A stretch of 64,000 nucleotides of DNA, taken from contig NZ_JAIOAA010000004.1 of the NCBI RefSeq assembly GCF_019890675.1, positions 1 to 64,000 of the forward strand, given 5' to 3'. Positions 1-8,357 of the stretch are shown piece by piece. The notes beneath the pieces are model-generated. The model was not told the origin of the DNA. It did no database searches and saw only the letters and a list, made by a program, of their open reading frames with translations. Position numbers and translations under genes: made by a program. How positions within the stretch are numbered: position 1 is the stretch's first letter; the number at the start of each line of letters is the position of its first letter. This DNA is from Micromonospora sp. PLK6-60 (lineage in GTDB: Bacteria > Actinomycetota > Actinomycetes > Mycobacteriales > Micromonosporaceae).

Positions 1-30
1 GGCCACTCGCAGAACTCCGGCTGGTACTGA
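1..30 (+). CDS. Possible 3' end of an upstream gene
   Basis: Reading from base 1 in frame gives GHSQNSGWY followed by TGA. This looks like a natural C-terminus, but the gene lies almost wholly outside the window. Nothing can be said about its function, and the frame could be coincidental. Confidence 0.3.
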   Translation, partial: GHSQNSGWY

Positions 31-51
31 TCATCACCGATTGACGTCGAC

Positions 52-80
52 GGGGGGGGGGGGGGCCGCCCCCCCACCCC
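52..80. repeat. Homopolymer tract: 14 G followed by C-rich run
   Basis: Fourteen consecutive G are followed by CC, one G, seven C, one A and four C. The G and C runs can pair into a short hairpin. The tract lies between the upstream stop codon and the rhomboid gene. Such runs are prone to slippage and to sequencing error. Confidence 0.8.
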
Positions 81-141
81 GCCGCCGTCTCGCCCCGCGC
101 ACGGGTGGCGGTTGCCCCGGATAGCTGATAGCTCTTGGAGG

Positions 142-801
142 GTGACCACAGGCGGCGGCCCCGCGGGCAACGACCCGTACCGGTTCGGCACCGAGGCGTT
201 CTACGCCTCCCTCGGCCGGGCGTTCGTCGCCATGTGCGCGGTGGTGCCGATCCTCTTCCTGATCGAGGTGCTCGACGAGGGGCTGGGCGCCGGCTTCGAC
301 ACCGCCGCCGGGATCATCCCGCGCCGCATCCAGGGCCTCGACGGCGTCTTCTTCTCGCCGTTCCTGCACCACGGCTTCGCCCACCTCTACAGCAACAGCA
401 TCCCGCTGATCCTGCTCGGCACCTTCGTGCTGGCCGCCGGTGTCCGCCGGTTCCTCTGGTCCACGCTGGTGATCGTGCTGGTCAGCGGGCTCGGCGTGTG
501 GTTCACCGGTTCGCCGAACTCGGTGGTGGTCGGGGCCAGCGGGGTCATCTTCGGCTACCTCGGCATCCTGCTCACCCGGGGCATCGTGGAGCGGAGCTGG
601 TGGAACTTCGCCGTCGCGCTGCTGGTCGGCCTCCTGTACGGCTGGCAGGTGCTCGGCGGCATCCTCCCCACCGACGAGCGGATCTCCTGGCAGGGGCACC
701 TGTTCGGGCTGCTCGGCGGGGTGGTGGCCGCGATCCTGTTCCGTCGCCGGCGGACCGACCTCGTCGGGCCGTACTCGGAGACGCACCTGCACCTGCCCTG
801 A
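142..801 (+). CDS. Rhomboid family intramembrane serine protease
   Basis: Membrane protease of about 219 residues with roughly six hydrophobic segments. The rhomboid signatures are visible: an HxxxN motif at residues 81-85 (oxyanion site), the GASG nucleophile motif with Ser133, and the catalytic His186 in the last segments (QGHLFG). It is expected to cleave transmembrane substrates in the plasma membrane; the substrate is unknown. The GTG start is preferred because the residues begin MTTGGGPAGND and an ATAGCT hexamer lies 8 nt upstream, suggesting a leaderless transcript. A TTG 30 nt upstream in the same frame is the alternative. There is no C-terminal extension. Confidence 0.85.
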   Translation: MTTGGGPAGNDPYRFGTEAFYASLGRAFVAMCAVVPILFLIEVLDEGLGAGFDTAAGIIPRRIQGLDGVFFSPFLHHGFAHLYSNSIPLILLGTFVLAAGVRRFLWSTLVIVLVSGLGVWFTGSPNSVVVGASGVIFGYLGILLTRGIVERSWWNFAVALLVGLLYGWQVLGGILPTDERISWQGHLFGLLGGVVAAILFRRRRTDLVGPYSETHLHLP

Positions 802-920
802 GTGCCCGCCCGACCCGCCGGGCGCGCGCGCCCGAATGGGACGTCCTTGCCCACCCGCCCCGGCGCGCCTACCGTCGCAGGCAGCACCCCCACCGGTGAC
901 CGGGAGGCGGCGGTACGCAC

Positions 921-1889
921 ATGCGCGAGGTCGACGTTGCGGTGATCGGGGCCGGGCCCACCGGCCTGTTCGCCGCGTACTACGCCGGGTTCCGGGGGCT
1001 CTCCGTCGCGGTGGTCGACGCGCTGCCCGAGCCGGGTGGGCAGATCACCGCCATGTACCCGGAGAAGCTGATCCTGGACGTGGCCGGCTTCCCGGCGGTC
1101 AAGGGGCGGGACCTGGTGGCCAACCTGGTCGCCCAGGCCGCCCCGTACGCGCCGACGTACCTGCTCGGCAACCGGGCGGAGAAGCTGGCCCACGTCGACG
1201 GCCGCCCGGTGCTCGGGCTGGCCGGCGGCGAGCAGCTGCACTGCGGCGCGGTGATCGTCACCGGCGGGCTGGGCAGCTTCGTGCCCCGGCCGCTGCCGGT
1301 GGCCGAGCACTTCGCCGGCGGCGGGATCGTCTATTTCGTGCCGCGGCCGGCCGAGCTGGCCGAGCGGGACGTGCTGATCGTCGGCGGCGGCGACTCGGCC
1401 TTCGACTGGGCGGTGACGTTGCAGCCGCTGGCCCGGTCGGTGACCCTGGTGCACCGGCGGGAACGGTTCCGGGCGCACGCCGCCACGGTCAACCGGGTCC
1501 GCGACCTGCCGGTCCGGGTGGTGGTCAACGCCGAGGTGACCCGGTTGCACGGCGACGACGTCGTCACCGCCGCCGACATCGCCGTGCGCGGTGGCCCCAC
1601 CGAGACGCTGCCGGTCGACACCGTGATCGCGGCGCTCGGCTTCACCGCCGACCTCGGCCCGCTGGCCGAGTGGGGGCTCGGGCTGGACCGCCGGCACATC
1701 CTGGTGGACAGCACGATGGCCACCAACCTGCCCCGGGTCTTCGCGGCCGGGGACATCACCGAATACCCGGGCAAGGTCCGCCTGATCGCCACCGGGTTCG
1801 GCGAGGCGGCCACGGCGGTGAACAACGCGGCGGTGGCCATCGACCCGGCCGCGCACCTCTTCCCCGGGCACTCCTCGGACGCCGGCTGA
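921..1889 (+). CDS. Thioredoxin-reductase-like ferredoxin--NADP reductase
   Basis: Cytoplasmic flavoprotein of 322 residues. The N-terminus has the FAD dinucleotide fold (VAVIGAGPTGLFAAYYA, residues 5-21) followed by PEPGGQITAMYPEK, typical of the YumC-type ferredoxin/flavodoxin-NADP reductases. A second Rossmann motif (VLIVGGGDSAFDWA) near residue 155 binds NADPH. The C-terminus has the FAD-closing motif AAGDITEYPGK. The redox CxxC of true thioredoxin reductases is absent, supporting FNR rather than TrxR. It should transfer electrons between NADPH and ferredoxin. A GGGAGG lies about 13 nt before the ATG, rather far for a ribosome binding site. Confidence 0.9.
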   Translation: MREVDVAVIGAGPTGLFAAYYAGFRGLSVAVVDALPEPGGQITAMYPEKLILDVAGFPAVKGRDLVANLVAQAAPYAPTYLLGNRAEKLAHVDGRPVLGLAGGEQLHCGAVIVTGGLGSFVPRPLPVAEHFAGGGIVYFVPRPAELAERDVLIVGGGDSAFDWAVTLQPLARSVTLVHRRERFRAHAATVNRVRDLPVRVVVNAEVTRLHGDDVVTAADIAVRGGPTETLPVDTVIAALGFTADLGPLAEWGLGLDRRHILVDSTMATNLPRVFAAGDITEYPGKVRLIATGFGEAATAVNNAAVAIDPAAHLFPGHSSDAG

Positions 1890-1947
1890 GCCCGATTCCT
1901 GTCCGGCGCGTGCCCGGATCGAGATCGGTCGCCGCCATGGTGGACGG

Positions 1948-3537
1948 ATGGACCGCGCGGACCGTACCTCCCTCGCCTGGCTGAGCCACCCGGTCACGGT
2001 GCTCGCGCTGCTCGTGCTGGTGGTCAACGACCATCTGCTCAAGGCCGCGCACCCCGGCTGGCTCACCGGCAAGCTCAGCGACGTCGCCGGCCTGGTGCTC
2101 GCCCCACCGCTGGTCGCGACGCTCGCCGCGCTGACCGTGCCGCGGCTGCCGGCCCGGGCCGCCGCCGGGCTCGGGCTGGGCCTGGTGGGCGCCGGCTTCG
2201 CCGTGGTCAAGAGCAGCGGGTACGCCGCCGCGCTCGCCTCGGCGGCGTGGAGCCTGGTCAGCGGCCCCGCCCTGGTCCGGGCGGACCGCACCGACCTGCT
2301 CACCCTGCCGGCCCTGGCGGTGGCCGGCTGGACCTGGCGGCGGGCCCGCCGGGACCCGGTGGCCGGCCGCTCCGCCCGGCTGGTACGCCTGCTGGTGCTG
2401 CTCCCCGCGGCGACGCTGGCGGTGGCCGCCACCACCGCGTACTGGTTTCCGGACGCGCAGCGGGCCACGGTCCTCGACGGGAAGCTGGTCGCCGGCGTCG
2501 GAGGCAGTCTCGGCGACGACGGCGTCTATCCGGTCGACACCTGGCGGGTGAGCGAGGACGCCGGGGCGAGCTGGCGGGACCCGCTCGACGCGGAGGACCG
2601 GACGCTCGTTCGGCAGTACCTGGGCGTCGACCCGGCTCCGCCGCCGGTCCGGCGGGCCTGCGTGCCGGCCGCACCGCGGCACTGCTACCGCCTGGTGGAG
2701 GGCCGGCTCCGGGTGCAGGAGAGCGACGACGCCGGCCGCACCTGGCGGACCGCCTGGGAGGTGACGGCTGCCCAGCGGGCGGTCCTGAGCCGCCGGTACG
2801 ACGAGGCCGGCTGGTTCGGCGACCGGTTGACCGGCCAGGAGCTGACCGTCTTCGAGGTGGGCGCCGGGCGGCACGTGGTGCTGGTCGCCAACGGGCGCGA
2901 CGGTTTCGTGCTGCGGGACGCCGACGGCGGCTGGCGGCGGATCGGCTTCGTCGGGGCGCGGGCGGGCAGCGACGAGGAGGTGGTCCAGGTGCCCGCGCTG
3001 GGCGTCAGCACCCCCGCGCAGCGGCACGCCGACCCGCTGCGGGTGGCCCTGTTCGCGTTCCTGCTGAGCATGCTGGTGCTGGTGCTGGCCGGCGTACGGG
3101 CCGGCTGGCGGGGTGGTTCGGTGATCGGTACCTGGCAGGTGCTCGGCGTGCTGCTGTTCCTTCCCGGCGCCGGGGCGATGCTGCTCGCGGTGCTGGGCGA
3201 CGACCTGTCGCGGATCCCCGGGATCCTCGGCGGCCTGCTCCTGGTGCCCGGGTCGGCGGTGTTTTCGCTGATCCCGCATCGGGCGGTGCGGGTGCCCGCG
3301 CGGTGGCTGGTCGAGGTGCTGCTGGCCGCCGCGCTGACCCTGGTGCTGGCCGGGTTGCCGCTGGTCGGCTGGCTCTACGGCCGGCCGGCGTACGCCCTGG
3401 TGGCGTTCCCGCTGGCGGTGCTGGCCGCGCTGCCCGGCCTGGGGCTCGCCTGGCGGGCGCACCGACTGGTCACCACTCGGGTTCCCGACCCCGAGCCGCC
3501 GTATCCCGCGCCGGGCGGGACCGGGCGGTCAGGGTAG
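1948..3537 (+). CDS. Multi-spanning membrane protein with two Asp-box motifs
   Basis: 529 residues of unrecognised function. There are about four hydrophobic segments before residue 165, a central hydrophilic domain at about residues 170-350, then about five more segments and a short polar tail. The central domain has two Asp-box-like motifs, SEDAGASW near residue 201 and SDDAGRTW near 257, as found in sialidase/BNR beta-propeller domains. Two repeats are too few for a full propeller. A CATGGT hexamer 6 nt before the ATG and the lack of a Shine-Dalgarno suggest a leaderless message. The 3' end overlaps the convergent tetR gene by 9 bp. A role in sensing or binding an extracellular ligand is only a guess. 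Confidence 0.7.
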   Translation: MDRADRTSLAWLSHPVTVLALLVLVVNDHLLKAAHPGWLTGKLSDVAGLVLAPPLVATLAALTVPRLPARAAAGLGLGLVGAGFAVVKSSGYAAALASAAWSLVSGPALVRADRTDLLTLPALAVAGWTWRRARRDPVAGRSARLVRLLVLLPAATLAVAATTAYWFPDAQRATVLDGKLVAGVGGSLGDDGVYPVDTWRVSEDAGASWRDPLDAEDRTLVRQYLGVDPAPPPVRRACVPAAPRHCYRLVEGRLRVQESDDAGRTWRTAWEVTAAQRAVLSRRYDEAGWFGDRLTGQELTVFEVGAGRHVVLVANGRDGFVLRDADGGWRRIGFVGARAGSDEEVVQVPALGVSTPAQRHADPLRVALFAFLLSMLVLVLAGVRAGWRGGSVIGTWQVLGVLLFLPGAGAMLLAVLGDDLSRIPGILGGLLLVPGSAVFSLIPHRAVRVPARWLVEVLLAAALTLVLAGLPLVGWLYGRPAYALVAFPLAVLAALPGLGLAWRAHRLVTTRVPDPEPPYPAPGGTGRSG

Positions 3538-4215
3538 GCCGATCAGGTCGGCCATCAGCCCGGTCTGGTGCGTGAAGTACGCGTCCCGGTGCGGCACCGT
3601 CCGGTTGAGCCGGCCGAACAGCTCGAAGCTGATCAGGCCGAACAACTGCGTCCAGCCGGCCATCCCCCGAGCCAGCAGGCTCTCGGGCAGGCCGGGGAAG
3701 ATCTCGGCGGCCAGCGCGGCCAGGTCGGCGCGGACCGGTTCCGGCAGTTGCCCGTCGGGCGGGGTGATCCGCCCGTCGGCCATGCCGTCGCGCAGGATGC
3801 CGACCAGGGTCAGCGCCGGGCGGGAGGCGGGCGCGACGGTGTCGTCGGGAGCCGCGTACCCGGGCACCGGGCTGCCGTAGAGCAGCGCGTATTCGGCCGG
3901 GTGGGCGAGCGCCCAGTCCCGGGCGGCGCGGCACGCGGCCTGCCAGCGCCCCCGCAGGTCGCGCCGGTCGACGGCGGCCTCGGCGGACTCCACCGCGTCG
4001 CCGAGCGCGTCGTACGCCTCGATGATCAACGCGGTGAGCAGGTCGTCGCGGCTCGGGAAGTAGCGGTAGATCGCGGACGACACCATGCCCATGTCCCGGG
4101 CGACCGCGCGCAGCGACAGGTTGGCCCCGTCGCTGGCCAGGTGGCGGCGCGCCACCGCCTTGATCTCGGCGATCATCTCGGCGCGGACGCGGGCGCGGAT
4201 CGAGGGTGCCGGCAT
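3529..4215 (-). CDS. TetR/AcrR family transcriptional regulator
   Basis: Repressor-type protein of 228 residues. The N-terminal HTH is clear (LSLRAVARDMGMVSSAIYRY, residues about 37-56, followed by FPSRDDLLTALI). The C-terminal half has the SFELFGRLNRT region of a common TetR effector-binding class. The ATG is chosen because the sequence then begins MPAPSIRARVRAEMIAEIKAVA, the normal distance before the HTH; longer readings add unrelated sequence. It is divergent from the epimerase-like gene, with two GAGAGCA palindromes between them, so it most likely represses itself and that neighbour. The ligand is unknown. Confidence 0.92.
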   Translation of the reverse strand: MPAPSIRARVRAEMIAEIKAVARRHLASDGANLSLRAVARDMGMVSSAIYRYFPSRDDLLTALIIEAYDALGDAVESAEAAVDRRDLRGRWQAACRAARDWALAHPAEYALLYGSPVPGYAAPDDTVAPASRPALTLVGILRDGMADGRITPPDGQLPEPVRADLAALAAEIFPGLPESLLARGMAGWTQLFGLISFELFGRLNRTVPHRDAYFTHQTGLMADLIGLP

Positions 4216-4255
4216 GGGTGCCACTCTGCCACGGATCGGAGCGGCAATCAAAAAG

Positions 4256-4270
4256 GAGAGCACTGCTCTT
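4256..4270. promoter_or_regulatory. TetR operator candidate, copy 1
   Basis: The 15-bp inverted repeat GAGAGCACTGCTCTT has arms AGAGCA/TGCTCT around a single centre base. It lies 41 bp upstream of the tetR start and overlaps the -35 hexamer of the divergent promoter. Copy 2 has the same arms 56 bp away. Confidence 0.75.
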
Positions 4271-4298
4271 GACGCGGCGGTGTCGAGCCGGTCATGCT
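4269..4298 (+). promoter_or_regulatory. Predicted promoter of the epimerase-like gene
   Basis: A TTGACG -35 hexamer and CATGCT -10 hexamer are separated by 18 bp. They lie between the two palindromic operators, so a bound TetR dimer at either site could block RNA polymerase. Inferred from sequence only. Confidence 0.5.
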
Positions 4299-4311
4299 GG
4301 TGGCGGCAACG

Positions 4312-4326
4312 GAGAGCAGTGCTCTC
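4312..4326. promoter_or_regulatory. TetR operator candidate, copy 2
   Basis: GAGAGCAGTGCTCTC is a perfect 7-bp inverted repeat around one centre base. It sits just downstream of the predicted transcription start of the epimerase-like gene. It pairs with copy 1, centre to centre 56 bp. Confidence 0.8.
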
Positions 4327-4357
4327 GCTTTGGATCCCTGCTTCGAAGGGCGTACTC

Positions 4358-5272
4358 ATGTCGCTGCACGTCATCGTCGGTGCCGGGCCCGTCGGCACGG
4401 CCACCGCCCGGCTCCTCGCCGAGCGCGGCGACCGGGTCCGGGTGGTCACCCGGCGGGGCACCGGACCGGACCACCCCGCGGTCGAGCGGGTCGCCGCCGA
4501 CGCCGCCGACCCGGAGCGGCTCACCGCCGCCACCGAGGGCGCGGTCGCGCTCTACAACTGCGCGAACCCGGCCTACCACCGGTGGCCCACCGACTGGCCG
4601 CCGCTGGCCGGCGCGCTGCTCACCGCCGCCGAGCGCACCGGCGCGGTGCTCGCCACCGTCGGCAACCTCTACGGGTACGGGCCGGTCCACGCCCCGATGA
4701 CCGAGCAGACCCCGCCGGCCTCCACCGGCACCAAGGCCCTGGTGCGCAACCGGATGTGGGCCGACGCGCTGGCCGCGCACCGGGCCGGCCGGGTCCGGGC
4801 CACCGAGGTGCGCGGCTCGGACTATCTCGGCGCCGGCGGGCTGTCGCTGCCGATGCTGATGCTGCCCCGGGTGCTCGCCGGGCAGCGGGTGGTCCTGCCG
4901 GTCGACTGGGACGCCCCGCACACCTGGACGTACATCCCCGACGTCGCCCGCACCCTGGTCGCCGCCGCGGCCGACGAGCGGGCCTGGGGTCAGCCCTGGC
5001 ACGTGCCCAGCGACGCGGCCGTCTCGGCGCGGGAGCTGGCCGTCCGGGCGGCGGCCCTGGCCGGCGCCCCGGCGCCGAAGCTGACCCGGCTGCCCTACCC
5101 GGCGCTCTGGCTCGGCGGCCTGGTCAACCCGTTCGTCCGCGAACTGCGGGAGACCGCCTACCAGTTCGCCCGCCCGTACCTGATGGACTCGGCCGCCGCG
5201 CAGCGGACCCTCGGGATCGCGCCGACCCCGCTGGCGGACGCGCTGGCCGCCACCGTCGCGGCGCTGCGCTGA
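4358..5272 (+). CDS. NAD(P)-dependent epimerase/dehydratase-like oxidoreductase
   Basis: Extended short-chain dehydrogenase fold, 304 residues. The N-terminal Rossmann motif is VIVGAGPVGTATARLLAERG (residues 5-24). The segment TVGNLYGYGP holds a Tyr in the position of the SDR catalytic region, although the usual YxxxK is not obvious. The HTWTYIPDVARTL motif is typical of the NAD-binding epimerase family, as in proteins annotated as NAD-dependent epimerases beside TetR regulators. The ATG at 4358 begins MSLHVIVGAGP at the expected start of the fold; longer in-frame readings run through the operator region. Expression is probably controlled by the divergent TetR protein. The substrate is unknown. 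Confidence 0.85.
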   Translation: MSLHVIVGAGPVGTATARLLAERGDRVRVVTRRGTGPDHPAVERVAADAADPERLTAATEGAVALYNCANPAYHRWPTDWPPLAGALLTAAERTGAVLATVGNLYGYGPVHAPMTEQTPPASTGTKALVRNRMWADALAAHRAGRVRATEVRGSDYLGAGGLSLPMLMLPRVLAGQRVVLPVDWDAPHTWTYIPDVARTLVAAAADERAWGQPWHVPSDAAVSARELAVRAAALAGAPAPKLTRLPYPALWLGGLVNPFVRELRETAYQFARPYLMDSAAAQRTLGIAPTPLADALAATVAALR

Positions 5273-5274
5273 AG

Positions 5275-5330
5275 GTGTTGAGCGGGGGCCCCTGCTGTGC
5301 GGAAAGCGTTAAGCGGGGGCCCTTCCTTGC
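5275..5330. repeat. 58-bp-class GGGGCCCC intergenic repeat, copy 1
   Basis: GTGTTGAGCGGGGGCCCCTG, then a short spacer (TGTGCGGAAAGC), then GTTAAGCGGGGGCCC and CTTCCTTGC. It is a diverged member of the family seen also at 24207, 28235, 34194, 37693, 58310 and 59235. It lies between the convergent epimerase-like and ydcZ-like genes and may act as a bidirectional terminator. It contains the stop codon of the ydcZ-like gene. Confidence 0.85.
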
Positions 5331-6286
5331 CCGCCGAGGGCGGCGATGAGCACCGCGACCAGAGTGAGCGCCGCGCCGGCCAGCGTGGCCACCCCCGGGT
5401 GCGAGGCCGCCGTGGGCAGCACCAGGTCCAGCAGTACGGCCCCGACGACCTGACCGGCGATGGTGGCCAGCCCGAGCAGCAGCACCCCGGTGAAGCGGAC
5501 GATCGCCGCGGCGATCGCGATGAAGACGATGCCGATCGGCCCGCCCAGGTAGAGCCACGGCTCGGTGGGCAGGCGGCCGGTCGGGGCGCCCCGGACCGCC
5601 ACCTCCACCGCGAAGGTGGCCAGCAGCGCCACCGTGCCGACCGCGAAGTTGACCAGGGTGGCCGTCAGCGCGCTGCCGCTGGCCACCCGTACCCGGCCGT
5701 TGACCGCCTGCTGCCAGGCGATCCCGATGCCGGCCAGCAGGGGCAGCGCGGCCAGCGCCAGGGCGCCCGGGTCGCCGAGCCGGTCGCCGACCGCCAGCAG
5801 CACCGCCAGCACGGTCAGCGCCGCCCCGGCCAGCCGGCTGGCGGTGACCGGCTGCCGCCCGGTCGGCCCGATGCCCGCCCGGTCCACCGCCAGGCTGCTG
5901 CCGGACTGGCCGGCGACCACCGCCACCGTGAAGACCGCGACGCCCAGCGTGCCGATGGTGAGCCCCTGGGTGGCCACCAGGAACGCGCCGCAGACGCCAC
6001 CGAGGCACTGCCACGGTCGCAGCGACCCGTCGCGGAGGGTGGCCCGCAGGCTGGCCAGGCCCCGCCGCCCGGCCGGAGTGGCGGGCACCAGCACCAGCAG
6101 CACCAGCAGGCCCAGGCCGAACGAGACCACCGCCGCGGCGATGCCGTCCGCGAGGCGTACGCCGAGTTCGCCGTTGATCCGGGACTGCACGGCTACCGCG
6201 ACCCCGGAGCCGGTCGCCAGCCCGACGCCGGTGATCCGCCGGGTGGCCGACGCGATGGGCGGAGCCGCCGTCCCGGTGTCGGTCAC
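5309..6286 (-). CDS. DMT-superfamily transporter, YdcZ/DUF606 type
   Basis: Inner-membrane protein of about 325 residues with about ten hydrophobic segments arranged as two similar halves. The motif [22 protein letters not shown] in the first half is echoed by [20 protein letters not shown] in the second, the internal duplication of the YdcZ family. The substrate is unknown. The GTG start overlaps the glpX stop codon as GTGA, implying translational coupling. The only Shine-Dalgarno-like sequence (AGGAG) abuts the start, so a slightly internal start is possible. The last residues GGQGRAPA and the TAA stop are encoded by an intergenic repeat, so the original C-terminus may have differed. Confidence 0.85.
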   Translation of the reverse strand: MTDTGTAAPPIASATRRITGVGLATGSGVAVAVQSRINGELGVRLADGIAAAVVSFGLGLLVLLVLVPATPAGRRGLASLRATLRDGSLRPWQCLGGVCGAFLVATQGLTIGTLGVAVFTVAVVAGQSGSSLAVDRAGIGPTGRQPVTASRLAGAALTVLAVLLAVGDRLGDPGALALAALPLLAGIGIAWQQAVNGRVRVASGSALTATLVNFAVGTVALLATFAVEVAVRGAPTGRLPTEPWLYLGGPIGIVFIAIAAAIVRFTGVLLLGLATIAGQVVGAVLLDLVLPTAASHPGVATLAGAALTLVAVLIAALGGQGRAPA

Positions 6287-7314
6287 TCCTGCTCGGCCAG
6301 CGGGCGGCCGTCGAAGTCGACGGCCGAGTAGAGCGCCAGCTTCTCCAGCCGGTGGTACGAGTCGATCACCCGGATGGTGCCGCTCTTCGACCGCATCACG
6401 ATCGACTGGGTGTACGCCCCGCCGGCCCGGTAGCGCACCCCGCGCAGCAGGTCGCCGGAGGTGACGCCGGTGGCCACGAAGAAGCAGTTGTCCCCGGTCA
6501 CCAGGTCGTCCGTGCCGAGCACCCGGTCCAGGTCGTGCCCGGCGGCCAGCGCCTTCTGGCGTTCCTGCTCGTCCCGGGGCCAGAGCTTGGCCTGCATCGC
6601 GCCGCCCATGCACTTCAGCGCGCAGGCGGAGATGATCCCCTCCGGGGTGCCGCCGATGCCCATCAGCACGTCGACGTCGGACTCACCCCGGGCGGCCGCG
6701 ATCGAGCCGGCGATGTCGCCGTCGGAGATGAACCGGATCCCCGCCCCGGTCCGCCGGATCTGCTTGATCAGGTCGTCGTGGCGCGACCGGTCCAGCACGC
6801 AGACCGTCACCTCGGACACGTCGGCGCCCTTGACCTTGGCGATCCGCCGGATGTTCTCCGCCGGGCCGGCGTTGATGTCGATCACGTCCGCGTACTGCGG
6901 GCCGACCGCGAGCTTCTCCATGTAGAAGACCGCACTGGGGTCGAACATCGCGCCCCGCTCGGAGACCGCCAGCACCGCCAGGGCGTTCGGCATGCCCTTG
7001 CTCATCAGCGTGGTGCCGTCGACCGGGTCGACCGCGACGTCCACCTCCGGCCCGGTGCCGTCGCCGACCTCCTCGCCGTTGTAGAGCATCGGGGCGTTGT
7101 CCTTCTCGCCCTCGCCGATCACCACGACGCCGCGCATCTGGATCGAGTTGATCAGCTTGCGCATGGCGTCGACGGCGGCTCCGTCGCCGCCCTCCTTGTC
7201 GCCCCGGCCGACCCACCGGCCGGCGGCCATCGCCGCGGCTTCGGTGACCCGGACCAGGTCGAGGGCGAGGTTACGGTCGAGATCCTGGGGGATCCGCGTC
7301 CTGGTGGTTGTCAT
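6283..7314 (-). CDS. glpX: Class II fructose-1,6-bisphosphatase
   Basis: Gluconeogenic enzyme of 343 residues that dephosphorylates fructose 1,6-bisphosphate in the cytoplasm. Metal- and substrate-binding motifs of the Li-sensitive phosphatase fold are present: [30 protein letters not shown], and [19 protein letters not shown]. Length matches the family. The ATG is preceded by GAGGAGGAG at a spacing of 6-8 nt, so this start is secure. The divergent DUF4245 gene is the usual actinobacterial neighbour (Rv1099c/Rv1100 in M. tuberculosis). The downstream ydcZ-like gene is coupled by a 4-bp overlap. Confidence 0.97.
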   Translation of the reverse strand: MTTTRTRIPQDLDRNLALDLVRVTEAAAMAAGRWVGRGDKEGGDGAAVDAMRKLINSIQMRGVVVIGEGEKDNAPMLYNGEEVGDGTGPEVDVAVDPVDGTTLMSKGMPNALAVLAVSERGAMFDPSAVFYMEKLAVGPQYADVIDINAGPAENIRRIAKVKGADVSEVTVCVLDRSRHDDLIKQIRRTGAGIRFISDGDIAGSIAAARGESDVDVLMGIGGTPEGIISACALKCMGGAMQAKLWPRDEQERQKALAAGHDLDRVLGTDDLVTGDNCFFVATGVTSGDLLRGVRYRAGGAYTQSIVMRSKSGTIRVIDSYHRLEKLALYSAVDFDGRPLAEQE

Positions 7315-7469
7315 GACGGCTCCTCCTCGCGACGTTGCGGGGTGGACCGGCAGGGTGTGCGTCCCGCTGCCGGCTGTGACGCTGATCCTCACACGTGCCT
7401 CAACGTAACGCCGGGGCGGGGCGGCGGTGGCCCGGATCCCGGCAACCCGGCGGCTGCGAGAATGGCGGG

Positions 7470-8228
7470 GTGGAACCCGCACAGCCTGCCGATCGCGTAC
7501 CCGCCGACCAGACGCCGCCGGACGGCCAGCCGCCGGTCGGGCCGACCGACCCGCCGGCCCGCCCGGACGGCGAGCCCGCCCTCGTCGACCCGACGGCCGA
7601 GACCGAGCCGGTCGACCCGGGCGGCCGGGACGACCCGGACGTGACCGCCGCCCGGATCCTGGAGCACGACGTGCCGCCGGCCCGCACCGGGGCCGTGCCG
7701 GCCGCGCCGAAGGGCAAGGCCCGCGCGGAGCGGTCGCCGAAGGACATGGCGCTGTCGCTGCTGGTGCTGCTCGTGCCGATCGCCCTGCTGCTCGCCTTCT
7801 ACCGGGGCTTCCTCGGCGGCGACCAGCCCACCGTGGTCGACCCGGCGCCGGCGTACGAGCAGGCCCGGGCCGCGAACGTCTTCCCGGTCAGCGAGCCGAG
7901 GGGGCTGGGCGAGGGCTGGCGCACGGTGAGCGCCAACTTCCGCTCGGTCGAGGGCGGGTCGAACCTGCGGATCGGCTACCTCACCCCGGAGGGGCAGGCC
8001 GCCCAGCTGGTGCAGAGCAACGTGCCGCCGGAGCGGCTGCTGCCCGCCGAGCTGACCCGGGAGGGGCAGCCGCAGGGGCCGGTGGACCTGGGCGGGCGCA
8101 GCTGGCAGCGGTACACCGCCCGGGGCAACGAGCAGGCCCTGGTGCTGCTGGAGCCGGGCCGCACGGTGATCGTGGTGGGCGACGCCCGCGAGAACGAGCT
8201 CCGCCAACTGGCCGGTTCGCTGCGCTGA
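7470..8228 (+). CDS. DUF4245 domain membrane-anchored protein
   Basis: About 252 residues. It has a Pro/Asp-rich cytoplasmic N-terminus (residues 1-85), one transmembrane helix ([19 protein letters not shown]), then an extracytoplasmic DUF4245 domain with [11 protein letters not shown] and [19 protein letters not shown] motifs. Function is unknown; the family is conserved in actinobacteria beside glpX. The GTG start follows a GAGAAT hexamer by 6 nt with no ribosome binding site, consistent with a leaderless transcript. An in-frame start further upstream would add a low-quality extension. Confidence 0.85.
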   Translation: MEPAQPADRVPADQTPPDGQPPVGPTDPPARPDGEPALVDPTAETEPVDPGGRDDPDVTAARILEHDVPPARTGAVPAAPKGKARAERSPKDMALSLLVLLVPIALLLAFYRGFLGGDQPTVVDPAPAYEQARAANVFPVSEPRGLGEGWRTVSANFRSVEGGSNLRIGYLTPEGQAAQLVQSNVPPERLLPAELTREGQPQGPVDLGGRSWQRYTARGNEQALVLLEPGRTVIVVGDARENELRQLAGSLR

Positions 8229-8357
8229 CGTCCGTTCGGTGCCCCCCAGGGCCGGCGCGGCTCGGCTAGGCTGCGCCGGCTCAGAGCCGACGCGCCCCAC
8301 GCGCCGGTCGGCACCTCAAACCGGCACGCGCCGGACAGCACACCGAAAGAGAACGAC

